DNA of 64,000 nucleotides, taken from the NCBI GenBank assembly GCA_024138015.1, contig JAMXBB010000011.1, positions 68,454,749 through 68,518,748 on the forward strand. Reading direction: 5' to 3'. Below the pieces are notes generated by a model that worked only from the letters and a program-made list of their open reading frames with translations, had not been told where the DNA came from and made no database searches. Shown piece by piece: positions 12,592 to 25,667 of this stretch. Each line of letters opens with the position of its first letter. Within the stretch, counting starts at the first letter, position 1. The position numbers and the translations under genes are program-made. Source of the stretch: Lumnitzera littorea. Its lineage: Eukaryota; Streptophyta; Magnoliopsida; Myrtales; Combretaceae.

Positions 12592-12846
12592 TCACATACA
12601 CCACGTCTCACTAGATGAAGGATTCTCTATGGTCATTCGAGGCGCAATAACATGATATACATGTAAATGTCCACCAATAGCATCAACCCCATAGATTTGT
12701 ACTAAGCATGATTTAGAGTCTTGAGTATTCCTACTATGTATAAAAACATGCATTAATGTTGCCTCATTTTGATAGCCTTGAGACATAACACTTTTACAAT
12801 GAAGAAAAGGCCAAATTTTGCATAAACAATCGATAGTTGCTATGGA
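12592..12846 (-). pseudogene. Unrecognised coding-like fragment
   Basis: On the minus strand an 84-codon frame is open from just after a TGA at 12847-12849 to a stop at 12592. A Met lies 20 codons in, giving a 64-residue ORF. The amino-acid make-up is balanced (Cys, His, Trp, Gly, Asp), unlike the Phe/Leu/Ile/Asn-rich chance ORFs of this window. I do not recognise the protein. Just upstream the same frame continues for several sensible residues across the TGA, so this may be a decayed exon or transposon gene. It may also be chance. Confidence 0.25.
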
Positions 12847-12849
12847 TCA

Positions 12850-14200
12850 AGCCTTAGCACTAGGGGAATATCCTTGAACCACAATACTCATAATGCTTAA
12901 TTTGCTGAATGAAATAAGGCTATAATATAATAGCCATCGTTGAAAAATAGAATAGAGATGTAATATGATAATTTTGATTTTAATAAAGGTATTTTGGGAA
13001 AAAGTCAAACCCATTATTAAATTGCTCTTAATAGGCTTGAGTAATAAATGACTATTATATCTAATATTTTCTATAATATGGAGACTTTATGGAATTGTTA
13101 TTTTGAACCTAAAATGCAACTAAATATCGTAATAACTATTTAGTAAAGAATAAGGTTGTAATTGATTTGTTATTAAGTAAAGTAATTGAGCATTTAATGA
13201 TTTCTCATTTGTTCATTAAGTTTCAAGTATGCTTGAATGGAAGCCGATTATGGTACTACTTAGATTGTTTTTTTTTTTTTTTCGTCTGTATCTTACTTAG
13301 ATCTTATCAGTTATTGTTCCATGTCTGATTTGTATTTGTTTAAAATCTAGTATTTGGAAAATTGTCTTATCTATATCTTATCTATTATTATTTCATAATT
13401 ATGATGAAAGTGATGATTGAAATGTTAAAATTAAAAAATAAATTTCATGTACTTTTAAGAGAAAAAAAAATTGAAAAAAATATATTTTATGCATTAGAGA
13501 TAAATTATGTTAATTGGTATTTTTATAAATATGAATAAAGTAAAGAAAAGATAAATTGAATTTGATTAGGATTTATTAGGTAATTAATTTAAGAAGAAGG
13601 GTATATATAGAATTATATTTCCTTTTTTTATGTCTTATTCTTATTAAATGTAAAATTCAAGTAGATATAAAAAAGATACCAACAAAATGAAAAAAAAAAA
13701 AAAAGATGAAATTGTATAGTACATTTCCAATATAGACAACCATTTCCTCCCAAATTGTAATGTATGTACATGAACCAATATGTAAGCTCAAATCCTAGAA
13801 GCAATGACCTAATGAAGATTAATTCATCCTTTGTGTTTGTATGTATTTCATTATCTTGTATAAATTATATGTGCTTAGTGTGTTCCTTAAGACTCTTTAG
13901 CACCCAATCATTTTAAGTATCTTTTTCTTTTTAATTTCTTTTGTAATGAAAAAGAAAAAAAAAAAAAAAAGGGAATGAAACAAAAAACTAGAGCTTATCT
14001 AAAACTAGAATTTTGATAACCATATCTACAAGCGGCTTTCAAGATGTGACTATAATTCACTAACTATAGTGATGATAGGTAAAGAAGATAAGTGTAAAAG
14101 AATGTTATTATATAAATCATGTGAATTCTTCTCCATTAATGTAATATTGGGTCTTCAAACTATAAAAAAAGCTAGTATGCAAAATAGTTCTACTTTTATT
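12850..14200. other. No gene seen; AT-rich spacer
   Basis: Low-complexity AT-rich DNA with several poly-A and poly-T runs (about 13267-13282, 13690-13704, 13949-13969). Nothing else recognised. Confidence 0.5.
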
Positions 14201-14830
14201 ATCGTTGTTTGATATATCCGAAAGCGACATTAATATTTGATCCCATTTTTGGATATATAGTGTAGGCTCCAAAATGCTGAGAATGAATAAAGTAATAAAA
14301 AATGCATCAAATAATAAATATTACCTTTCTTCTCGGGTATGAACGGCCAGAACAAGTCCGAAAATACAAAATCGTTCCTTATTACTATTAGCGAAATAGT
14401 GTATATGGATCTCCTGCGGAGGCTTAGGATGCTCCGTATGTTTTTTAACTGTAAAGGTACAATGTTTGGAAAAGTCGGTGATACGATAGTTCTAGTCCTC
14501 TTAAATCCTAAATAGGGGGTCACACGTGTCATTTGTCGGCATGCTAACGCCCACTAGTGTAAGAGTCCCACGGTCCAATTGGTACGGTGGAGGGTGCTTA
14601 CCCGAAAGTTCAACTAAAGAATTCCATTAATAAAAGGGGAAATTTAAAAAAGCAAGAGAGTACCTCCACTTGGCATCGCATTCGGGGCTACAAATTGACC
14701 AATGGCTCGCGTATTTTGCTTCATGCAAGTCAGGGCCACATGCTTTAAATCCGAATAACTCTCTCTCTCTCTCTCTCTCTAAAAAATAAAAAAGTTAATC
14801 CACGTTTAGCGTTGTTTCTCTTTCTATTCC
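14201..14830. other. GC-richer unassigned island with (CT)n
   Basis: Composition here is more balanced than on either side, with a region around 14340-14600 rich in CG words, including CACGTG-like and CGGAGG words, and a (CT)n microsatellite at about 14759-14780. A 100-residue minus-strand ORF (14230-14532) crosses it but resembles nothing I know. It may be a relic of a gene promoter or an unrecognised repeat. Confidence 0.3.
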
Positions 14831-17454
14831 GAAAGCTCCGAAATTTTTATTAGAAACTTCAACACTTACAAAAGTTTGTGAAGAATTATTTTAACTAACA
14901 ACATTAAATTTTCAGTAATACAATGATACACAGTACTACTCTATTCGTCCACACATTTTTTATTAAATAAATAATATAGTAAAATATTAAAAATAAATAA
15001 ATAAAAAAAAGATTAAAAGTATAAAAAGTAATGCAAATTAATAAAAAAATCCAAAAAATATAGTAAAGAAAAGGAAAAATCTTTTTATGAGTTTTTCTTT
15101 TTTCCCGTAATATGGAGAGTCGTTATAATAAAAGAAAATATTTACTGTGTTTTTACTTAGCATAATATGTAACAACTAAACCAACCAAGTGGCAAATTTT
15201 ATGGCAAGTGTAATCCTCAAGCATTCATTTTTAGCATAGGATAAGGTGAAGGATTTGATGTCCGTTGTAGTCATTTTATTTTTTCCGATTACTTTAATTT
15301 TATGTTGATTAAATGATGATGTTGTTGTAAAAAGATAGGGAATCATTCTTATCTAGGTCTGTTTTATCAGAAATTGGTTTTCACTCGTTTTTTCCATTTT
15401 TCTATCTCTGTTTTTGGCACAATAATTAATAAAATCGAATATTATTCATTAAAATCTAATAATTAACTAAATATATTTTCATGAAATACTATTTGTTTAT
15501 CCATATTTATATCACAAATAATAACTTTATCTTAAAAGTTATTGGTTCCTAATAATATTTATATTGCTGATATACTAATATTTTTCACAATTAATGACAT
15601 AATAATTAGCAGTGATTGTTGCACGAGCAATTGTCTAATCACTTGTATTTAGAAGGACGTATTTTTTCTATAGAAATTGGTAATGAAACAATATTATAAA
15701 TTTTTCACAAAAAAATAAATTTGTAGAATACTCACATTTATGATAGATTGTTCTTTTTCTTCTACTTGTAATTTTTCATTTAAGTATTGTTTCCGGTCTA
15801 TTTTTATTGATCATAAAGCTTATACAAGTTTTATGTATTTCATGTTTGGAATAATTACTATATGCATAAGCATGGTTTTTTAAAACTATTTTACATAAGT
15901 TGTACAAACTTATATTTCTATATTTTAATTTCGCGTTCTGATTCTACCGACCTTCTAACGATTCTAGGTAGAATCATGAGTTTAACAATATATATATATA
16001 TGCTCCTATGAAAAGAGAAAAAGTTAGTTTTTTTTTTTTTCCATCTTCTAAAGTGTACCAAGCACCTATTATAATTTTTTAAAATAAAATTCAAACTTCT
16101 TGAGTATTACAAAATGTCGTATATATAGTTGTTAACAAAATCTATATATAAAAAAGATGCACTATAAGTAACAATAACAAGGAGATAGTTTCCTATAAGT
16201 AGAGAAGGCTATTATGATAATAACCAAAGTTAATTCCATAAATTGGTTTCTCATATTAGTGGCATTGCATAGAGAGGCAGGCTTAGGTTCAAAGATTTCA
16301 TGGGAAGATTTAACTTAATATGATCAAAACAGGAATCACCGAACTAGTTTATCTGCTCTGAACCTTTTTTAGCTGTCTTGTGTGCTAAGAAAAGCCACTT
16401 CTTATATGAGCCATTAAGGTTCTTTGTAAGCTTTGAGCTTTTCACTAAACATTGAGCTTTTCTAAGAGCATCTACCATCAAAATCTCATAGAAGTTACGA
16501 AAGAATTAAAGAGAATTTATCTCATTCATTGATTGTCATAAACAAACTATAGACATTATCATGAGATATCTCTAGAATCATCTAATAGTTGAGATTAAGC
16601 ACTAGCATCTATAAATAAAAACCCCATCTTCCTTGTTTGCACAATTCAGAGCATTACAAAGAATCAAACAAATGTTAATACTCTATCTTAATTATTCTAA
16701 AAAAGATCAGAACAACTAATCAAGTAAGAACAAACGAAGAATGAGAAGGAATTTTGCTTCTACACTTGCACGATAAGAAATTGATTTTGCTTGTTCCTCT
16801 TTCTATGCTTCTCTTTAAGAATATCTCTCTACATGTCATCGGTTTAATAGTTCTCCAAGTCAACCTATATACCTCTCGCACTTAATCGGCATCTATAGCA
16901 TCTAGACCATGCAATAGATAAATATAGTATAAAGTATAACAGGTTCCTTATTTCATGGTTTTGTGTTTGTCCCCATTTTGTCATTTTTACATAAGCATCA
17001 ATAATTTGCTCCAAACATATATAATCTTGAAGTAAATAAATAAATACTATATCAAACTCTTGAATTAAACATAATGCCCCGTGTGTAATAATGGACCCAA
17101 AATATGTACTAACTTAGTAAAGTTAATTATGTAATGAATTAGATTAATTACAATTGATAATTAGTTTTATGTCCAAAGAATTAGTTGTACTAATTAACTA
17201 GCCAGTCATTCCTATTGGACTCTTATATAGATGGTTTGATTGCCAGTTGGATGCATTTACTCTAACTAACCAATCATAAAATAATTGAAGATTGTAAGTA
17301 TAGATTAGACCCATCTTAGAAGATAAGAATTATAATCAATGATTTCTTATAAGTTTGTTCGTCGCACCAAGAACTAGCATTTTATAAGGACATGTGATCT
17401 TATCTCTAACAAAATCAATGTTGATGTTAACATGTCTAAATCAACCATAGAGAC
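14831..17454. other. No gene seen; AT-rich with a possible LTR-like patch
   Basis: Mostly AT-rich. Around 16230-16800 a less AT-biased patch contains a TATAAATA at 16609-16616, which would fit a decayed LTR promoter, but no ends or duplication could be found. Confidence 0.35.
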
Positions 17455-18328
17455 TGTCATACCCTGAACTACCTGGGAATGGTCAATCTTCCACATATTA
17501 CTAAATAAATAGGAAAAATCGAGGCTTGTATCCTATATTCTCTAAGTTTTTAAATCCAATTATCAATTATTTGAAAAATAATTTCTCAAATAAGGTGAGT
17601 AAAAGCACAATAAATACTATATTGTATATGCATATACATACAACACTCGAGACTACATAAACTAAATGCAACAAATAACAAATTAACTATGTCAATATAT
17701 TCTTATGCCATGTTGGACTATATGCCATGTAAATTACTACACCTCAACTCAATATCTGCTATACCAAATAAATTATCAACCATTAGCTTAGTATCTACTA
17801 CCAAATAAATCAATAAACCTTTACTTCGTATCTTCTGCCAAATAAATTATTAGATTTCAACTTAATATCTATTGGTAAATAAATTACTAAACTATTGCTT
17901 CGTATTTATTGCAAAAAAAAAATCCAAACTTTGCTTAATATTTGCTACTGAATAAAATATTGAGCCTTACTGAACATTAACTTAGTATTTGCTATCAAAT
18001 AAGTTACCAAACCTCAATTCGGCATCTGCACTCAAAATTCTCTAATAACTTAAACCACAACCTAGTATTTATCGAAATAGTCTCATATTGAGTTTATCAC
18101 TCATTAAGTAAAAATTAGTGTAAGTCCATTACAATGGTTTAATTAGCATCATATTCTGCCCATTAGCACCTCCATTGTAACATTGTTCCCCTTCACTAAC
18201 CATATTGGATATGACTATCTCATATCATTGACTTGTTAGTTGCCGTAGCAAACTTATCACCTAAATTTATCCTCTTTCGAGATGTATAGCACAACATGCA
18301 CTTGTCTATGGTTAATGTGCACATCACA
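17455..18328. mobile_element. LTR-like repeat remnant containing a minisatellite
   Basis: The stretch begins TGTCATACCC and ends at a GCACATCACA, both typical of plant LTR ends, but the flanks do not duplicate. The part 17560-17680 is homologous to 27060-27180 (AATAATTTCTC..., then AAATACTATATTG and a run to TGCAACAAAT). This shows a dispersed repeat family with at least two members here. The 37-bp minisatellite (17740-18060) lies inside. Confidence 0.45.
17740..18060 (+). repeat. Degenerate minisatellite, period about 37 bp, 8-9 units
   Basis: Successive units carry the pattern ACCTCAACTTAGTATCTGCT then ACCAAATAAATTATCAA with many substitutions. The blocks CTTAGTATCT-like and AAATAAATTA-like recur every 36-47 bp from 17740 to about 18060. 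The period is not a multiple of three and there is no coding frame. Subrepeats of this kind are common in long plant LTRs. Confidence 0.8.
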
Positions 18329-18937
18329 AAACATATTTAATAGTACAGTATGTATTAGTCTATTTTAGTTATAATACATAAGTACATCTAACATGCAAGC
18401 AGTAGAGAACTTGCTTCCACATACCCATTCCTTCATCCTTTAAGCCTAAAAATCCTATTAATAGCAAATTACATGATTAAGTACCAAAATACTTCTTTAG
18501 TTTATTTTTTTTCTCTTATTTATGAATTTATCCTAATCTTTAACTAATTTCAATTATAGCTTACCCAAATCATATATTTTGAAGTAATTAATTGAGTGAA
18601 GGATCACCTTGAGGCCGAAATGGTAAACCTAAGTACAGGGTAGTTGATCTAGGGGCAGGGTTAATTGTTATGCCAGGAATCAATCAACTTGTCTCTCCTA
18701 GTCCTCAATCCCTTTTTTCCAAGCTTTGTCATTTCAAGCTTCTTTTAACTAAATTATTTTTGTATAGGTCTAATTTTCTTAGATGGAAAGTCAAGCCTAA
18801 GCGTTTGTTCTTGATTTAGTGCATACTAATCTTGATTTTTCAATAAAGAGTTTATTTTTCTTTTGGGATAAAATAAGGAAAATTACAAATTCAAATTTAG
18901 GTGGGAAAATAAAAGATTGACATCATGCTCTGTGGTT
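18329..18937. other. No gene seen; spacer
   Basis: AT-rich sequence with no coding, repeat or RNA structure recognised. Confidence 0.5.
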
Positions 18938-19896
18938 CAAAGGGGAGATCACATCACACTACTACCATAACGCCGTTAAATGGATTTGACATGGCAAGAT
19001 ATTTGACAATTGGTGCCGACATGGCTATTTTATTAGAAATAAAAAAGAAAAAAAGGTAGAAAAGTAAATAAAATTAACAAAAATAAATAAATAAAAAGAA
19101 TTATGAAAAATAGAGAAAAAAAAGAAGAAAAAGAAGTGGAAAGTTGATGGAGGAAAAAACAACCAACTACCCTAAGACCTAAGTGTAGCTCGAATGAGTA
19201 TGGTTTTGAAGGTAAGTCAAGAATTATAATTTGAGGTTGGTTGAATGGTCGATAGTTGTCTACTACCCTCTAGGGGTTATGCGATCCCTTTAGGGTGTTA
19301 GACAGCCATCTACCACATTTATATATAAAAAATGAAAAAAAAAAAGGTATAAGGATATGATCAAGCCACAAATTTGCAACCTAATTGCAAACTAGTTAGA
19401 TTCTTCCCTTTCTTCTTCTTTTTCTTTTGATTTTTGAAATTATGGATAGCTATCCACCACCTTAAGGGGGTCAAATGATCCCTTTAGGGTATGTAGGCCA
19501 ACCACCACTAGTGGTGAATCAAACGACTCATTTTAAATTGTAAGTTGTGACCTAACTTTATCTTATAGCCATTTTAGCCATTCGAAAATCAAAGGATAGC
19601 CAACAAACACTTATTTGGGGTTGCTTGTACATTTTTTAATTATTAGCTTCTTTTCTTTTTTTTTTCTGTAATTATATTACTTTTTCTACTGTTTCTTTTT
19701 TATTATTTTAATTTCATTTATTTTTCTTTTTATTTTCATTTTTAAATAATTTTATTTACTTTTTGCTTTTGCTTTTTTTCTTTTATACTTGGAATAAAAT
19801 AGCCACATCAATTGTATACTAGCACTAATTGTCAGAAAACATGACATGTCAAATCCAATTTAAGGCATTGTGATGGTAGCATGATGAATCCTTTCA
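18938..19896. mobile_element. Non-autonomous DNA transposon with ~120-bp inverted repeats
   Basis: The left end (18938 to about 19060) and the reverse complement of the right end (about 19775-19896) share a long diverged inverted repeat. Shared blocks include CTACCAT, TGGATTTGACATG, TGACAATT, TGGTGC-like and TGGCTATTTTATT, and both end in a purine-rich AAAAAAGAAAAAAAG run. The ~700-bp interior has no long ORF and contains a diverged internal duplication (CCCTTTAGGG blocks near 19288 and 19478). Long inverted repeats suggest a MULE-type element. A CACTA-like CACTACTACC near the left end leaves a CACTA element possible. The exact ends and duplication are uncertain. Confidence 0.65.
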
Positions 19897-20314
19897 TGTA
19901 GTAAAATATTGATAATTTATTTTAACTATTTGAAACTTCAATATTCTATTCTTGATCTCAAACTTTGATCCCCTCATATGTAATACATACATATTTGTAT
20001 GTGTATATATATTTGTATTTGTGTGTGTATATAAAATAAAAGAAAAAGGATGCATACGAAATATGAGATAAAACATTAATTCATGTAAGTGATCTATTAA
20101 TTACTTCATTAATGTTTCAATTAATCTTTTCTTATTCTTTCAATTGACATATCTCTCATAGGGATCCGGAATATCTAAATAGACGTTTGATGCATATATA
20201 TCTAGTAAGTTTATCTCCTTCTCTTTTGTGTCTACATGAATATAAAGTTAATTAACCGTTAAAAGTTTGTGTTTGACTTTTTTCTTCTTACCTCATCTAT
20301 CATAAAAACTCTAT

Positions 20315-20421
20315 ACAAGACTATTAAAGAAAATGATAAATGAATATAATATATATATATAACAAGACTATTAAAGAAAATGATAAATGAATATAATATA
20401 TATATATATATATATATATAC
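20315..20421 (+). repeat. Perfect 47-bp tandem duplication plus (AT)n
   Basis: The 47-bp unit starting ACAAGACTATTAAAG at 20315 is repeated without a mismatch from 20362, and the second copy runs into an (AT)n tract. Perfect identity in a region of otherwise diverged repeats points to a recent slippage event. Confidence 0.9.
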
Positions 20422-23230
20422 AAATAATTTGAATGGTTGCCCCCAAAAAAGATATCAAAAGATAGTAAATAATTGAATTAATAAGTTATTCATGGGATTG
20501 TTTAAAGCCACTGCATTTTTTTATATATATATATTTATATGGGGTTGTAATCATTTATTAAGAAAGAAGAAATACATGTTTCTATAAAACCATCCAAATA
20601 ACTTTGAATATAGATCCCCTCCCCAAATAACTTCCCCATATCCCCCTTCTCCCAAACCACTTGATCCCTATTTGACTTCTCTACATAGCTTCCATATTTT
20701 TTTTCTTTATTCATAACATTACTATATACTCTTGAAAAAGTCAATCGTCCTTATTAATATCATCATTGATCCTATAATGTTACCTATGAATTACCAAATT
20801 TAACATATAGACAGGAAGAGAAAATACGTAGCGTTGAAAATGAATAATAGAAGTGAAGATGACTCCGGAGTGTCATCATTTCAGAGGAGCAAAGGCTATC
20901 ATCCATTTCACGGAAGCAAATTTTTATTCTCAAGAATGGAAAAAATAAAAAAAAATAAAAAAATAAAGAAGAAGAAGAAGAAGAATGGAAGAAGAATAGG
21001 TTCCTCCTTGGCACTACATCATCCTGTCCTGGAACAAAAAGGTAAAAGAAAAAAAAAATAAAAAGATAAAAGAGGAAAGTGTCAAGATACTTAGGCGACT
21101 ACGTCATGTATGAGGACCAGGAATAAAAAAAAAAAATGTATCAAATTAATGGAGAAAATGAACGAAAAGAAAAGGAAAGGAATTTTATCAAGATAAGGTG
21201 GGAGGATGTACAATAAGAATAGGAAAAGAAAATTTAAATTTTCTGTAGGAAACAAATGATTACTGTTATTAGCTATGAAATGGACTACCGAAATACATAA
21301 ATAATGAAAAGATTCGAAAGGAGAAGAAAAAGGCAAAGCGAAGGAATAAGAAGCAGCCTGCCACTTCAGAGCCATCTAAATCATGTTGAGGGTATTCCAT
21401 TCACCAGGCGGGGATTCGTTGACCCAATAAACCAAAGTACATAAGCAAATATATAAGCCATTTTCATTTCGTTTAGTCCACTATCTAGGTTTCTTGCTTT
21501 ACATTAATTTATGCTAAGGATACAACACAGCACATGTTTGGGATGGATTTTTTAAAATCTAAATCCAACGTGATAAAATCTTACTTGTCCAGAAACCTAT
21601 TCTAAGCTCTATTACTATATTTGGATTAGACAAAAAAGGAAAAGAAAAAACAAAACAAAACAAAAAATGGAAGGGGAGGGACTTGAAGTAAAAATGTAAT
21701 CCCTTGTTTGAGAAAAAAGAAATGAGAAATGAGAAATGGATGGATTCAATATGGAAGAAAAGGTATTCCCTTGGCATTCACACAAATAGTTAGATTAGAT
21801 CTCCATAATTAATACTCGATAAATTAATAACATTTATAAAATAATATTTTTTTGGTCCCAATTTGACTCAATTTACGAAATTAAATTTCAATAAATTAAT
21901 AAGATGATAGTTTTTAGGAAGTCCTTATGTAAAGTTATGATCCCATCAATATCATAAATTAACATATCTCTATAATTACAAATATAAATAGAACAATTTA
22001 GTAAAATATAAATTTATTGTTGTTTGTTTCTTCTTGAAATTTAAATTTAGGTTAACTCAATCTCTAACTTTTTCATTGCATTCAAAAACTTCGATGTCGT
22101 GCTCTTGAATTACAATAAAAAATTGTGAAGAATTATTACCGTTATGAGTGCTTCATTTGGGGAAATTGATTCCAAAGCTATTGAATCATAACTAGAACAG
22201 TGATTTCTTATATAATTAAATTTATATTTATTGAATCAAAAAAGCATTGTTTAATTTAATAAATTATTAATTTATCTATTAATTAATATTTCTTTAAATT
22301 AATAAAATTTCATGGTTTTGACATTATTAATTTATAAAGGTTTGCTCTTTATTTTTGAATGAAGAGAAGGGGAATGAAACTTACATGTGAAAGGATAATT
22401 TTAAAGGACTTTTTTTATACTATAACAAATTTTAAAATATATAAAGTTTACTTGCCTTTTGTACTTTTCCTTTGTATAACTTTCTTATCCAAATAAAAAT
22501 TATCTATTTGTTAAATAGATCTAATTATTAATTGATAATTACAAATCAATAATTCAATAGAGAAATCACTAATTTTATTAGGATAGTTACAAATAGAAGA
22601 GAAGTGTATTTTTATGAACCTAATAAAAGTTTAATTAGTTACTCTTAATATACACTAGATGCATTGGTTAATTATTTAGATGATAGCATACTCGTAATCC
22701 AACTTGTCTATTTATTGATTTATAACCTTGGCTACTATTGCTAATTAACGTAGTTAGTTTAATTGATTTATTTAAAGGTCTACTCTTAGTTGCTAACTAA
22801 AGAAAGAATTGTCATAATTTTATTATCAGCATGTAATTCCTATTGACACGAGTTGATCTCATCTGTTTTAAGTTTTAGCTACTTTGTACAACCTAATACA
22901 CTTTTAAGAGGAGGATTTTGGATTTCCTATTTTTTTTTTTTTAAAAAAAAGATTTTATGTATCATCCTAAATCTCTAATCCCATTGCGTTGCTACCAACT
23001 CTTTATACACAACATTTCATTGTGCCACAATAAGGCTCTTATCAATCTATTAACCTTAGAGGTGACACCATTCGGTTAAAACCAAAGTAACACTAACACT
23101 ACTTTATAGATTACCAAACACCTGAAATAGATAAATAAGTAAATGATAAGGAGAGAATGAACCACATGTTTAATGTTGAAAACCTCAAGCAATTAGGGAG
23201 AAAAACAATGGGTAAGAGATCAAAAGAATT
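20422..23230. other. No gene seen; AT-rich and purine-rich spacer
   Basis: Several ORFs of 60-95 codons here are Lys- or Phe-rich products of A-rich strands (about 20830-21380 and 21560-21780) and are not supported as genes. No paired repeat recognised. Confidence 0.5.
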
Positions 23231-24110
23231 TAATGTCCGTTTACTTCACTAAATAGAATAAAAAAGGAATATAATGAGAATTCTTATAAAATATAATAAG
23301 GAGTAAATATTTATTACCTTGTTTAGTTGAAGAAAAAGGATAATTGGAATAATTTGTATTAGAAACTAAAAATACAATTTTACCCTTAGCTTATTTTTTC
23401 TCTCTCTCCCCACTATGTTGATTTCTTTGCTCTCTTTCTCTCTCTTTAGGCTCATTAAAGATTTGGTTTTTGAGAAGTGAAATCCCACCTCAATTGAGCA
23501 AATCCATCTTCTCTTTGATTTGGCCTTCCCATATATCGAGCTCCATTCTATCTTCTCTTCGATCCACAATATTACCCCCTTCTCTTTCTATCTCCTTTTT
23601 GTGCTTCCACCATTGCCACTATCATCGGCAACCTATCTCTCCTCCTCGATATGTTATCTCCTCGAAACTTAACTCAAACTTTTGATCGAAAGCCACCATT
23701 GTGTCCTTTACATCTAAAGGTAATTCTCATATTTATGTTGTTGTTAATTTTCAAATATATATTATTTTGTGCATGGATGAGTTGAGGTTCTAGAAGAACA
23801 TGTATAGCATGGTAAAAATCTAGCCTTACAATGTCGTTGATGGTGTATAGTGGTGGTGGTGGTGTATGGTGGTGGTGGTGGTAATTGTGTATTGTAGTGA
23901 TTGGTTTGTTAAGTAGAGAAGAAGAGGTTAAGTGTAGTCTTTTGTTTAAGGAATTGGGATTTAGTGGTTTAGGTAAGGAATCTTGATTCTTTATTTTCAT
24001 GAATCGCAATTCTTAAGTAATTGAAATTTATTGAAGTGAACACAGTGATATGAATGGAGTAAGAAATAAAGGGGGAATGGAATTGATATTCCCTCAACTA
24101 AATAGCCTTA
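23231..24110. mobile_element. Non-autonomous TIR element (hAT-like), pyrimidine-rich interior
   Basis: The right end (about 23960-24110) is homologous to 55715-55864: AAGGAATnnnnATT, AATTGAAATTTATTGAAGTGAAC-like and GGGAATGGAATTG blocks, then a terminal CTCAACTAAATAGCC. The left end, GTTTACTTCACTAAATAGAAT, resembles the reverse complement of those right ends. The interior is CT-rich and has only simple His/Pro- or Ser-rich chance ORFs. Boundaries are approximate and I could not fix a duplication. Confidence 0.5.
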
Positions 24111-25635
24111 TGTAAAAGTATGATATACAGTTTTTACAACCACTCTAGAGTAATAATCTTATCCAATTTGCCAAAAACCCCATTTCAATAAAAGAAATAA
24201 CTTAAACTCTAAGAACATAGAAAATTAAAATATTAATAAGACACATGAGCACCCTTGATTGATCATTCCTCCACTTTAGTCTACCATGATAGTAAACAAT
24301 GGTTATCTTAGTTGACCACAACAATCTTATTTAACTATGGCCTTTCTAGTTGACTACTCAAACCTAACATTAAACCATCCCCATGTGGTAATCATCTAGC
24401 TATATGTGTTCCATACATTAGCTTCACCTTTTGTTAGTATTTTTTTTTTATCTCCATGCTAAAAAAAGGAAAAAAAAAGAATATAGAAGAGTAAATCTAA
24501 AGAATTAAAGCATAAGATTGATATGTAAATATATGATTGTTAAAATCATGATTTTATATACATGATTCTATGAGTTTATAATTTTATGAAGCCTTTTTAA
24601 GTTAAATCATTAATGAAATTATGTTTGTGTATACTTTAGTAAAATCATAAAATCATAAGCCTACACAATAAACTTAGTAGAAACTTAGGTTTTAACTGAA
24701 TATGCCGATATACTTATTTGAGTTGAATGAATTAAAAATGTAAATATAAGTACACTTCTAAAAGCCCATCAGTTAGTAGAGCAATATATCATTTTCTCTA
24801 TCTCGCTTCAATTTTTTTTCCCTCCCTCTCTCTCTTTCTTTCTCTTAATCCCTTATTCTATGTTCCTAGCTTTCATTCATGTTCCAACTTCAATAGCATA
24901 ATTTATAAGGAAAATCTATTTATTTTAGTTTGTACAATCAATGACTCTAAAATGAGTTAAAAGATTCCGTTTTCTTTAATTTATCATTTTTTTAACAATA
25001 AAATGAAAAAGGTATTTAGTTTTGGCTTTATTAGTCCTTATGTACATGTTATTTATAAATTATGAGCTTTTTTAAGGAAAAATACCTTATTTCTTTATCT
25101 CCTTATTCCTATATTTTATTTTAAGTCTTTTTTTATAATCATATCTACAAGCTATTTAAAATAAGTTGTAGAAAAGTCTTGATTTTACAGACTGTAGCAA
25201 TTTTAAATAAAAATACAAGTTCAACAACCCTTAACAAATGCATTTTATGTTTCATGGTAGAAAATCATATCTCAATTGGAGCTAAGTTAGGTATATGTTA
25301 ACAAGAATCTCATGTACTAACTCCATGAAATATCCCTAATAATTAGCTATTATAACAAAAGTAATAATAAGCTATAGTAATAACATATGGAACTCATGAT
25401 TTTATCATATAATATCTATATAACTCATTCCCATATCTAACACATTTTGTAGTCCTCATTTTCATACTCATATTGCTCACACAAGTTTCACCATCAAAAT
25501 TATATGGCATATGTGGATTAAATTAGATAAATTTCAATTCTAACTCATCATATGTTAATTTTTACCTATTTTCTTTTTGTTTCCTATACTAAACACTTGA
25601 GTGCATAAGATGAAAATAAGATCCAATAACAAAAA

Positions 25636-25667
<32 letters not shown>

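Noticed and set aside
14540..14600. tRNA-like stretch GTCCAATTGGTACGGTGG
   Set aside because: Looks like part of a tRNA A-box, but no cloverleaf, anticodon arm or B-box could be formed around it.
17740..18060. Possible CRISPR-like array
   Set aside because: Units are contiguous and diverged without unique spacers, and the context is a plant nuclear genome; it is a minisatellite.
20834..21375. ORFs in purine-rich DNA
   Set aside because: Lys- or Phe-rich translations of A-rich repeats on both strands, with no domain and no conserved neighbours.
23674..24009. 111-codon His/Pro-rich minus-strand ORF
   Set aside because: Generated by GTG/GGT repeats inside a TIR element; no protein family resemblance.
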